NCBI GenBank assembly: GCA_913040765.1
Contig: CAJWIA010000085.1
Location: 1 to 6,578, forward strand
Direction: 5' to 3'
Length of the DNA: 6,578 nucleotides
From: an uncultured Anaerolineales bacterium
GTDB lineage: Bacteria; Chloroflexota; Anaerolineae; Anaerolineales; UBA11657
Under the pieces are notes generated by a model, which saw only the letters and a list, made by a program, of their open reading frames with translations, had not been told where the DNA came from and searched no databases. Position numbers and translations under genes: made by a program. Of this stretch, positions 1-6,358 are shown one piece after another (the stretch's first letter is position 1; every line of letters starts with the position of its first letter).

Positions 1-8
1 GAAATAAT

Positions 9-2486
9 TTGTACGTTGAAATATTACCTAATGTTCCCAAGATAACAAGCACCTATCATTATAAGGTGTCTGACGAGCTGCGTGATAAGATTTCTTTTGG
101 ATTACTAGTCGTAGTTCCATTTGGTAATAAGATTGTGCAGGGAATAGTAGTATCTTTGGATACTGCCCCACCTTTTGATGTAACAAATTATAAATACGTA
201 GAATCTATACTTGACCCACTTCCAGTTTTAACCAAACCCCAGTTAGATTTGGCGTGCTGGTTATCGAAAAAGTATTATACGAATCTCGTTGACTGCGTTG
301 TGATGATGTTGCCCCAGGGATTAAGTCAACGGGTTGACTATGTTTATAAATTGGTAGACGATAGTATGTCGCTGCACACAGATTCTCAGAAACAAATAAC
401 AGCTTTACTTAAAAGACAAGGGCCCTTACTAGGTAGACGTCTGGGAAGGATATTGAAGATTCAGAACTGGAAATCAGTAATTGAACGCTTGGTGTCTAGG
501 GGAGTTGTCAAAAAGACCGTAGTACTTGCGTCTCCTAACGTTAAACCAAAGACTATAACTATAGTTCGTTTAAATACGGGAATTAATGTTCAAGAATTTA
601 CTGAAAAGAGACTTAGTATTCGTTCACAAGCAGCACATGATAGGCGCGTTGATGTTTTGAGGTATTTGATGAGCAATAATTTATCTGTCGATAAAAGCGA
701 AATTTACTCTGAAACTGGAGCCAACATATCTGATCTTAGAATTTTGGTAAAGCAGGGATGTGTGACTCTAAAGGAAATAGAGACTGTTCGAAACTCTTTG
801 TTGGCACTGAATGTAGGGGTTGCTAAGGCACCTAAATTGGTGAAAGGTCAAGATGATGCTTGGAGTATGATGAAAGAGGCATTTGTACTCTCGGACCCAA
901 AGCCTTTTTTGCTGCATGGTGTGACTGGATCGGGCAAAACCGAGATATATATGCGTGCTGTATCCGAAGCGTTGCGACAAGGTAAACAAGCTATTGTGTT
1001 GGTTCCAGAAATTGCTCTTACCGCACAGACAGTACACCGTTTTGTGGAGCGTTTTTCAAAGCGTGTTGGATTAATTCACAGTAAGCTTTCTGCTGGAGAA
1101 AAATATGATACCTGGCGCAGGTGTCGCTCCGGAGATCTAGATGTTTTAGTGGGTGCAAGGTCTGCTCTGTTTACTCCTATGCCGAATATTGGTCTTGTCA
1201 TTGTTGATGAAGAGCACGAAGAGGCTTATAGACAGGATCCACCAGTACAACCTCCGTATTACAATGCTAGAGATGCTGCTGTGCAATATGCGCGTCAGCT
1301 AGGAGCGGTATGCATACTGGGAAGTGCTACCCCGGATTTGACTAGTATGACATTTGCTAATAAGGGAGATTTCATCAAGGTAACTTTGCCAGATAGAATA
1401 ATGGGTCACAGTGAACTACTAGGATCTCTTGATCGCAGTAACTCCCAGCCCCAGTTCATTAAGTTGCCTGATGTAGAAATTGTGGACATGCGACACGAGC
1501 TGCGAGCTGGCAATAGGTCTATGTTTAGTCGTATCTTGAAGGAATCGTTATCCAAAGTGTTTGAATCTGAGCAACAAGCTATTCTGTTTATTAATAGAAG
1601 AGGGCATGCAACTTATGTATTTTGTCGTGATTGTGGGCACACCCTTGAATGTCCGCGGTGCAACATACCTTTTACGTATCACAGCACTCAAGAGAAGCTA
1701 GTATGTCATCATTGTAACTTGCGACATAATACGAAATCGCTGTGCCCAAGCTGTAACAGCAGTCGCATCAAGCACTTTGGAGTAGGTACTGAATCTGTAG
1801 AAGACGAAGTTAAGCGTTACTTCCCGAATGCGCGGACATTGCGATGGGATAGAGATGTTACAAAAACAACCGGCTCGCATAATCAGATTCTAAACAGATT
1901 TATTGATCGGAAAGCAGATGTATTAATTGGTACTCAAATGATAGCAAAGGGTTTGGATTTGCCACTAGTTACACTCGTAGGTGCTATATCCTGCGATGTT
2001 GGGCTAACACTTCCAGATTACCGAGCATCCGAAAGGACTTTTCAAGTACTCACCCAAGTAGCGGGCCGCTCAGGCCGTAGCCATCTTGGAGGGCGTGCTG
2101 TTATGCAAACTTATATGCCTGAACATCATGCTATTGTTGCAGCTGCAACCCATGATTATGGTGGATTTTATAAGCACGAAATTGAATTGAGGAGGCGCCA
2201 CAACTATCCGCCATTTGGCAAACTTGTACGACTTTTGGGTAACAACAGCAATCACGGGCGTGTTGAAGCCGATGCACAATCCATAGCCGATGATTTGCGG
2301 GCAAGAGTTCGCAAGTACAGAGCTAGTAGCACTGAGGTCATTGGGCCAGCACCATGTTTTTTTTCGAAATCAGCTGGCAGATATCGGTGGCATGTCGTTT
2401 TACGTGGTCCGGACCCGGCAGAATTGGCTAACATAAATTTACCTATTGGTTGGAGAATTGAGGTTGACCCTTTGAGTTTGTTATAA
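9..2486 (+). CDS. priA: Primosomal protein N' (replication restart helicase PriA)
   Basis: PriA is a 3'-to-5' superfamily 2 DNA helicase that recognises abandoned replication forks and starts reloading of the replisome in the cytoplasm. Visible domains: N-terminal 3'-end-binding domain (about residues 1-105, ending in MMLPQGL), winged-helix-like units around 122-170 and 208-258, then the helicase. Walker A is GVTGSGKT at 304-311, the DEEH box is at 400-403, GSATP at 438-442, GTQMIAKGLD at 641-650 and QVAGRSGR at 683-690. Eight zinc-binding cysteines (539, 542, 548, 551, 566, 569, 579, 582) have the same spacing as in Escherichia coli PriA. At 825 residues it is longer than the 732 of E. coli. 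Most of the extra length lies before Walker A, where the second winged-helix-like unit sits. The start is uncertain: the reading frame is open to the window edge, the first usable start is a TTG at base 9, and no ribosome binding site fits in the eight bases before it, so a few N-terminal codons may be missing. The protein appears intact and functional. Identity is near certain. Confidence 0.97.
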   Translation: MYVEILPNVPKITSTYHYKVSDELRDKISFGLLVVVPFGNKIVQGIVVSLDTAPPFDVTNYKYVESILDPLPVLTKPQLDLACWLSKKYYTNLVDCVVMMLPQGLSQRVDYVYKLVDDSMSLHTDSQKQITALLKRQGPLLGRRLGRILKIQNWKSVIERLVSRGVVKKTVVLASPNVKPKTITIVRLNTGINVQEFTEKRLSIRSQAAHDRRVDVLRYLMSNNLSVDKSEIYSETGANISDLRILVKQGCVTLKEIETVRNSLLALNVGVAKAPKLVKGQDDAWSMMKEAFVLSDPKPFLLHGVTGSGKTEIYMRAVSEALRQGKQAIVLVPEIALTAQTVHRFVERFSKRVGLIHSKLSAGEKYDTWRRCRSGDLDVLVGARSALFTPMPNIGLVIVDEEHEEAYRQDPPVQPPYYNARDAAVQYARQLGAVCILGSATPDLTSMTFANKGDFIKVTLPDRIMGHSELLGSLDRSNSQPQFIKLPDVEIVDMRHELRAGNRSMFSRILKESLSKVFESEQQAILFINRRGHATYVFCRDCGHTLECPRCNIPFTYHSTQEKLVCHHCNLRHNTKSLCPSCNSSRIKHFGVGTESVEDEVKRYFPNARTLRWDRDVTKTTGSHNQILNRFIDRKADVLIGTQMIAKGLDLPLVTLVGAISCDVGLTLPDYRASERTFQVLTQVAGRSGRSHLGGRAVMQTYMPEHHAIVAAATHDYGGFYKHEIELRRRHNYPPFGKLVRLLGNNSNHGRVEADAQSIADDLRARVRKYRASSTEVIGPAPCFFSKSAGRYRWHVVLRGPDPAELANINLPIGWRIEVDPLSLL

Positions 2487-2536
2487 GTTTATGGTCATTG
2501 CAGTATATGGCATAAGTTTGATGCCATGGCAGCTTA

Positions 2537-3547
2537 ATGTTACACTTGCACAGGATGAGCACTTTACCTCCCGTCACACTTATCTATGGAAATGATGAAT
2601 TTGCAGTAGAAGAAAAAGTCAAGGGATTAATAGAAAGTCTTGGCTCAAAGGACAATATTCTAATGAATGTTAGTGAGTTTCAAGCTAACAATTTGTCTTT
2701 TGCTGAATTGCAAGCAGCTTGTGATGCTGTACCGTTTCTAAGCGCATGTCGTATGGTATTAGTGAAAGGTCTCATTGGAAATAGCAAGCCCACTAACAAA
2801 GGCAGATCTTCTAAAGATGTAATTGAAGCTTTGATTAGCTATCTTCCTAAGATACCTTCAACCACTATGTTGATAATAATAGAATATCGCAAATTAGCTA
2901 GCAACAGTCGGATACTTAAGGCCGTCCGCACTATAGAGGGTGCTAAAGTGGAAGAATGTATTTTGCCGACCAAAAGCGATTTGTTGCAGTGGATAAAAGA
3001 CCGTGCGTCAAAAATGGGTGGTGCATTTACAAATTCAGGTGCGTATGCATTAGCTGACGCTGGAGTCGATGGACCTAGGGCATTGTCATCTGAAATCAAT
3101 AAGCTTCTCACATATGTCAACTGGGAAAGATCGGTTGAGGCTGACGATGTGATTCGACTGGTTCCAACAGCTGGACAAGCGGATATATTCTTGCTAGTGG
3201 ATTCATTGGCGGATCGTGACGGGCATACGGCTATGCGTGAACTTCGTAGACTCATAGGTAACGGAAACAGAGAGCCTATAGGAGTGTTTGGTATGATTGT
3301 GAGACAATACCGCTTGTTGTTGCAAGCTAAGGAGATTTTGCAGGCAGGTGGTGACACATCGGACGTAAAGAATATATTAGGATTACATAGTTTTGTTGCA
3401 GATAAAGTGAGTAAACAGTCACAACGTTACCAGTTGAGTACTCTAGAACACATTTACAGGCGTTTACTTAGTATGGATATCGCAATGAAGACAGGAAGCG
3501 ACAGTGAAATTGTTTTGGACGTTATGGTAGCGGGACTTACAGCTTAA
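2537..3547 (+). CDS. holA: DNA polymerase III subunit delta (clamp loader)
   Basis: The delta subunit is the clamp-opening wrench of the DNA polymerase III clamp loader. It binds the beta sliding clamp and helps place it on primed DNA. The 336-residue length fits the family. The N-terminal AAA+-like domain (about 1-145) begins with the family signature LIYGNDEFAVEE at 15-26 and has no Walker A motif, as expected for delta. The middle domain carries GPRALSSEINKLLTYV at 179-194. The C-terminal collar domain carries ADIFLLVDSLADRDGHTAMR at 215-234, FGMIVRQYRLLLQAKE at 251-266 and the terminal LLSMDIAMKTGSDSEIVLDV at 310-329. The start is uncertain: neither the ATG at 2537 nor the in-frame ATG at 2555 (residue 7) has a good Shine-Dalgarno sequence. 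The 2555 start (MSTLPPVTLIYG) gives an N-terminus closer to typical HolA proteins. It lies 50 bp after priA with no terminator between, so co-transcription is likely. Confidence 0.93.
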   Translation: MLHLHRMSTLPPVTLIYGNDEFAVEEKVKGLIESLGSKDNILMNVSEFQANNLSFAELQAACDAVPFLSACRMVLVKGLIGNSKPTNKGRSSKDVIEALISYLPKIPSTTMLIIIEYRKLASNSRILKAVRTIEGAKVEECILPTKSDLLQWIKDRASKMGGAFTNSGAYALADAGVDGPRALSSEINKLLTYVNWERSVEADDVIRLVPTAGQADIFLLVDSLADRDGHTAMRELRRLIGNGNREPIGVFGMIVRQYRLLLQAKEILQAGGDTSDVKNILGLHSFVADKVSKQSQRYQLSTLEHIYRRLLSMDIAMKTGSDSEIVLDVMVAGLTA

Positions 3548-3571
3548 TATTTTAATCGAGCATAGTTTTAT

Positions 3572-3577
3572 AGGAGG
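3572..3577 (+). promoter_or_regulatory. Strong ribosome binding site of the membrane sensor gene
   Basis: AGGAGG, a perfect anti-Shine-Dalgarno match, lies 5 bases before the ATG at 3583. It fixes the start of the downstream gene and contrasts with the weak or absent site in front of holA. The strong site suggests this gene can be translated independently of its upstream neighbours in the shared transcript. Confidence 0.85.
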
Positions 3578-3582
3578 TAGTT

Positions 3583-5229
3583 ATGAGTGTTCAGCCATTA
3601 TCCTGGGATGATTTTGAAAATACTAATGTAGCGCCTGATGAGCCTACTGTTATTGCTGGCTGGCGATTGTGGCTTGCACGTCTGGTATGGTCGTTGGTTC
3701 TGTTGATTACAGTTGGTATTTTTGCGGCGAGTATTAAGCCTTACTTCGATTTTGTTATGTTTTTTCCTAAATTCTGGTTTAGTTCTCCTGACTACTCCAC
3801 TGCTTTGGAGCAAATAAATTTGAGTGCTGGGTTTTACCATGGATACATAATTGCTTTGCAGTCCATACAAGTTGTTGTGTGTTTAGTGATAGCGGGGCTG
3901 ATATTTAAGAACAAATCTAATGACTGGCTAGCGTTGTTTGTGTCACTTACACTTGTTGCATATGCAGCAAGTCAGGGTGATCAGATTGGTGCATTACTTA
4001 TGAATGTACCACAATTGCGTTACGCTGCTCTTCCAGCTTTGGCTTTGGCGGAAACATCATTACTTTTGTTATTGTATTTCTTTCCAGATGGTGACTGTAG
4101 TCCAGGGTGGACAAAGCCGCTGGCGTGGATATGGGTGATTTGGCAGCTATCTAATTTAGTTTACGAGGCATCTCCATTAAACCCGGCGCTTTGGCCAACA
4201 CTAACTCGTAACCTAGTTATGCTAGCTTGGTTTAGTACCGGTTTGTTTGCACAAATATGGAGCTATGTGAAAGAGTTTACTACTGTACAACAGCAGCAGA
4301 CTAAATGGGTTCTTTTTGGTTTTGTGTTGTCAGTGGCAGGAATGTATGTACCGGGAATATTGAAAGGTATTATCCCATCACTAGGTAGTCCTGGTATGGG
4401 GGCTGTAGTTTATGACATTTTGTTTGTAGAGGGGTTCGCGCGTTTGGCGTTTTTGTTGATACCAGTGGCATTGTTGATATCAATTATGAGGTTCGGATTG
4501 TGGGAGGTTGACTCCTTAATCAATCGTGCTCTGGTTTACGGCGCTCTCACGATAGTCATGGTAATCTTGTTTGAGTTGTTTTCTGGAGTAATTGAAAACC
4601 TTACTGAACTCATAGTTGCTGAGCCCCCTGGGATAATAGAAGCAATCACAGCTCTTGCTATTGGTGCGCTTATACAGCCAGTGCAGGATAGAGTACAGGA
4701 TTTTGTTGATGCGCGATTTTATGCAGCAAAGGTTGATCTTGGCAATGCTGTTAGAGCCTTCTCTGATAAGATTAGTTATGTGATTGATCGGCAAGAGCTG
4801 ATGAATTTGCTTCTTGATAGAACGGTAGATTTATTGCAAATTGGACATGGTGCTGTGTATGTGCGTGGTAACGATAACAATATGACTGCTGTGAAGAAGA
4901 ATAATATGACTGACGAAAGGTTTGATTCTATACCTATTAGCCAGGAAGTTTTTGATGAACTAGAGCGAGGGGACCCTGTATTTGAAGGAGATGAAACTTT
5001 TGACACATTGCATCTTGGAATGCGACAGACTTTTACTATGTTGGTGCCTTTAACAGTAATTCGAGAAGGTGCTAGAGAACTGACGGGCGTGCTTGCTCTA
5101 GGGCCTCGTCTTTCAGGAATGGGTTATTCCAGTGAGGATGAAACACTAATGACTACATTGGTGGACTCGGTATCGCGTGCTTTACTAGTATCGGAATTGA
5201 TTGAACAGAATACTTTACATCAGAGCTAA
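3583..5229 (+). CDS. ComP-like multi-pass membrane sensor with C-terminal GAF-like domain, no kinase domain
   Basis: This is a 548-residue integral membrane protein with an N-terminal sensor region and a cytoplasmic C-terminal domain. By eye there are about ten hydrophobic segments: 28-50, 87-108, 114-138, 147-167, 178-194, 209-229, 242-264, 286-304, 315-337 and 351-365. Motifs shared with ComP-like and other Chloroflexota or actinobacterial sensor proteins are FFPDG (166-170), QQQQTKWVLFG (236-246), LWEVDSLINRALVYGALT (306-323) and QPVQDRVQDFVDARFYAAK (365-383). Residues 385-535 resemble a GAF domain and end in an amphipathic helix (LMTTLVDSVSRALLVSELIE). In full-length relatives such a helix would lead into a histidine kinase core. 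Here the protein stops about eight residues later, and no HisKA or HATPase sequence follows before the terminator. The GAF-like part has no cysteine, so covalent bilin binding is unlikely. It lies 35 bp after holA. Likely role: a signal receptor that needs a partner in trans. The ligand is unknown. The family assignment is fairly secure and the function is inference. Confidence 0.8.
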   Translation: MSVQPLSWDDFENTNVAPDEPTVIAGWRLWLARLVWSLVLLITVGIFAASIKPYFDFVMFFPKFWFSSPDYSTALEQINLSAGFYHGYIIALQSIQVVVCLVIAGLIFKNKSNDWLALFVSLTLVAYAASQGDQIGALLMNVPQLRYAALPALALAETSLLLLLYFFPDGDCSPGWTKPLAWIWVIWQLSNLVYEASPLNPALWPTLTRNLVMLAWFSTGLFAQIWSYVKEFTTVQQQQTKWVLFGFVLSVAGMYVPGILKGIIPSLGSPGMGAVVYDILFVEGFARLAFLLIPVALLISIMRFGLWEVDSLINRALVYGALTIVMVILFELFSGVIENLTELIVAEPPGIIEAITALAIGALIQPVQDRVQDFVDARFYAAKVDLGNAVRAFSDKISYVIDRQELMNLLLDRTVDLLQIGHGAVYVRGNDNNMTAVKKNNMTDERFDSIPISQEVFDELERGDPVFEGDETFDTLHLGMRQTFTMLVPLTVIREGARELTGVLALGPRLSGMGYSSEDETLMTTLVDSVSRALLVSELIEQNTLHQS

Positions 5230-5264
5230 AAAGATATGTGAGTTTCTGTAGTTATCTAGAACAT

Positions 5265-5300
5265 AAAAACACACCTTACATTATTGTAAGGTGTGTTTTT
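5265..5300. terminator. Bidirectional intrinsic terminator between convergent genes
   Basis: The arms AAAAACACACCTTACA (5265-5280) and TGTAAGGTGTGTTTTT (5285-5300) pair perfectly over 16 bp around the four-base loop TTAT. The A run on the left and the T run on the right give a U-rich tail on either strand. It lies 35 bp after the stop of the membrane sensor gene and 63 bp after the stop of the minus-strand acidic protein gene, so it can end both transcripts and insulate them from each other. Confidence 0.93.
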
Positions 5301-5307
5301 ATTTACT

Positions 5308-5337
5308 ACAAACGATTGTTAGATTATTGTCGTTTGT
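5308..5337. repeat. Secondary inverted repeat in the convergent gap
   Basis: ACAAACGA (5308-5315) and TCGTTTGT (5330-5337) are perfect 8-bp inverted repeats around a 14-base AT-rich loop. A minus-strand transcript of the acidic protein gene meets this element just before the main terminator, so it may add 3'-end stability or assist termination. It has no U tract of its own and the loop is large, so a role is unproven. Confidence 0.4.
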
Positions 5338-5363
5338 TGTTTATAGACAGTAATCAGACTACG

Positions 5364-6329
5364 TTACATTCTCCCAGAGGGTGATTCCATCTCTTCATTA
5401 TCTTCATCATCTTCATCATCTGCATCAACTAAATGATCATGATCATCGATGTCATCATCCCAGTCTGAATCATCATCATCGTCATCGATATCGTCGTCGA
5501 GTGGCGGTGGCATATCACCTTCAGGGCGTCCTGTTAGTTCACCTGTTGGATCTGGAGTAGCCATGTCGCCATACTCGCCGTCCATATCTTCTTGTGCGTC
5601 AGACTGCCAGTCAAAATCTTCTTCAGCTTTTTCATATGCTTCTGCATATGTTATATCACCGGCATCGGCCATGGCAAAGATATCTTGAACGCCCGGTGGA
5701 GCATCAGTGAGTTCAGCTGCGGCTGGTGGAACAGAAGGATCGAATGAACCATATTCTCCTCCATAAGCACCCGCACCGTACTCGCCGCCCATACCACCGT
5801 ACTCGCCGCCCATACCACCGTACTCGCCGCCCATACCACCGTACTCGCCAAAATCACCAGTGCCATGTTCAGGATGATGGGGGTCGTCATCAGTCCTGGA
5901 TGCTGCAGATTCAGCATCCCACTTAGTTTGTTGCTCGGCAGTAGCATCTGCGGGAGGTCCGCCTTCCCACTCTGTGCCGCCGGTAGGAGGTATGTAATCG
6001 TCACCCTCTGGTGGTGGGCCAGCTGTTTCATCACCAGGACCATGTTCCCCTTCTGGTGGGTGATGTTCTTCCGCAGGAGGCTCATGGTGTTCTTCCGCAT
6101 GATGTTCCTCATGGTGTTCTTCCGCAGGATGTTCTTCAGGAGGCGGGCCTTCATCATGGTGTTCTTCCTCATGGTGTTCTTCCTCATGATGTTCTTCCTC
6201 ATGGTGTTCTTCCTCATGATGTTCTTCAGGAGGCGGGCCTTCATCATGGTGTTCTTCTTCATGATGTTCTCCGCCACCATCTTCGGGCATTTGGTAGAGG
6301 AATATACCATCCAATTGTTTACTAAACAT
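5364..6329 (-). CDS. Acidic low-complexity protein with His/Glu, Gly-Glu-Tyr and poly-Asp modules
   Basis: I do not recognise this 321-residue protein. By hand count about 108 residues are Asp or Glu and only six are Lys or Arg. There is no cysteine, signal peptide or membrane segment. In order: a short N-terminus with a hydrophobic patch (LDGIFLYQM, 6-14); a His/Glu/Pro region (21-90, about 23 His) built of EHHEE units and two copies of EHHDEGPPPEEH; a Gly/Pro/acidic linker (91-158); a repeat of GGEYGGM units (about 162-193); a more balanced, probably helical segment (about 212-242, containing DIFAMADAGDITYAEAYEKA); and an Asp-rich tail (278-313). The start is fixed by a strong ribosome binding site before the ATG at 6329. 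The gene faces the priA-holA-sensor unit and shares a terminator with it. Its repeat DNA looks more GC-rich than its surroundings. The His clusters suggest divalent metal binding, and the composition suggests disorder or phase separation. Both are inference. That it is a gene is likely; its function is open. Confidence 0.82.
   Translation of the reverse strand: MFSKQLDGIFLYQMPEDGGGEHHEEEHHDEGPPPEEHHEEEHHEEEHHEEEHHEEEHHDEGPPPEEHPAEEHHEEHHAEEHHEPPAEEHHPPEGEHGPGDETAGPPPEGDDYIPPTGGTEWEGGPPADATAEQQTKWDAESAASRTDDDPHHPEHGTGDFGEYGGMGGEYGGMGGEYGGMGGEYGAGAYGGEYGSFDPSVPPAAAELTDAPPGVQDIFAMADAGDITYAEAYEKAEEDFDWQSDAQEDMDGEYGDMATPDPTGELTGRPEGDMPPPLDDDIDDDDDDSDWDDDIDDHDHLVDADDEDDEDNEEMESPSGRM
5775..5849 (-). 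repeat. 21-bp tandem repeat encoding GGEYGGM units
   Basis: Three identical 21-bp units (5775-5795, 5796-5816, 5817-5837) are followed by a 12-base partial copy (5838-5849). They are in frame with the minus-strand acidic protein and encode its Gly-Glu-Tyr-Gly-Gly-Met module. The absence of any base difference between units points to recent expansion or ongoing homogenisation. Confidence 0.93.
6060..6269 (-). repeat. Nested 15/30/90-bp repeats encoding the His/Glu/Pro module
   Basis: The region is built from a 15-bp unit encoding EHHEE. The 30-bp blocks 6161-6190 and 6191-6220 are identical. A larger direct repeat of at least 37 identical bases occurs at 6131-6167 and 6221-6257, 90 bp apart, and encodes the two EHHDEGPPPEEH copies. 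All periods are multiples of three, so gain or loss of units keeps the frame. Degenerate copies continue towards 6060. Confidence 0.9.
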
Positions 6330-6335
6330 TGTTAA

Positions 6336-6343
6336 CTCCTTTC
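6336..6343 (-). promoter_or_regulatory. Ribosome binding site of the acidic protein gene
   Basis: Read on the minus strand this is GAAAGGAG, 6 bases (TTAACA) before the ATG whose first base is 6329. It is a strong Shine-Dalgarno sequence and is the main evidence that the low-complexity reading frame is translated from this start. Confidence 0.85.
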
Positions 6344-6358
6344 ATTCCACAGGAATGA
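6342..6358 (-). promoter_or_regulatory. Short hairpin abutting the ribosome binding site
   Basis: TCATTCC and GGAATGA form a perfect 7-bp inverted repeat with a three-base loop (6349-6351). In the minus-strand mRNA its 3' arm shares its last two bases with the GAAAGGAG site. It could be a 5' stabilising stem, a protein-binding operator or a modulator of ribosome access. The sequence shows only the symmetry. Confidence 0.45.

Noticed and set aside
2357..2364. Run of eight T in priA as a possible slippage or frameshift site.
   Set aside because: The conserved PriA C-terminus (GPAP, GRYRWHVVLRG, VDPLSLL) continues in frame on both sides, so no frameshift is needed or indicated.
2839..3357. A 172-codon minus-strand open frame inside holA.
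   Set aside because: It lies wholly opposite a clearly conserved holA frame and has no recognisable family motif.
5775..6269. Repeat clusters as a possible CRISPR array.
   Set aside because: Units are contiguous, with no unique spacers, and are in frame with a coding sequence.
5651..6310. A 219-codon open frame on the minus strand, rich in Met, Lys and Asn.
   Set aside because: It is the shifted frame of the His/Glu repeat gene, kept open by repeat periodicity. It has no ribosome binding site and a composition set by the repeats.
5865..6335. Plus-strand open frames through the repeats (156 codons here and 104 codons at 6011-6325), Phe/Met-rich or His/Val/Leu-rich.
   Set aside because: They are antisense images of the same repeats, without ribosome binding sites. 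The minus-strand frame has a strong start site and balanced end segments.
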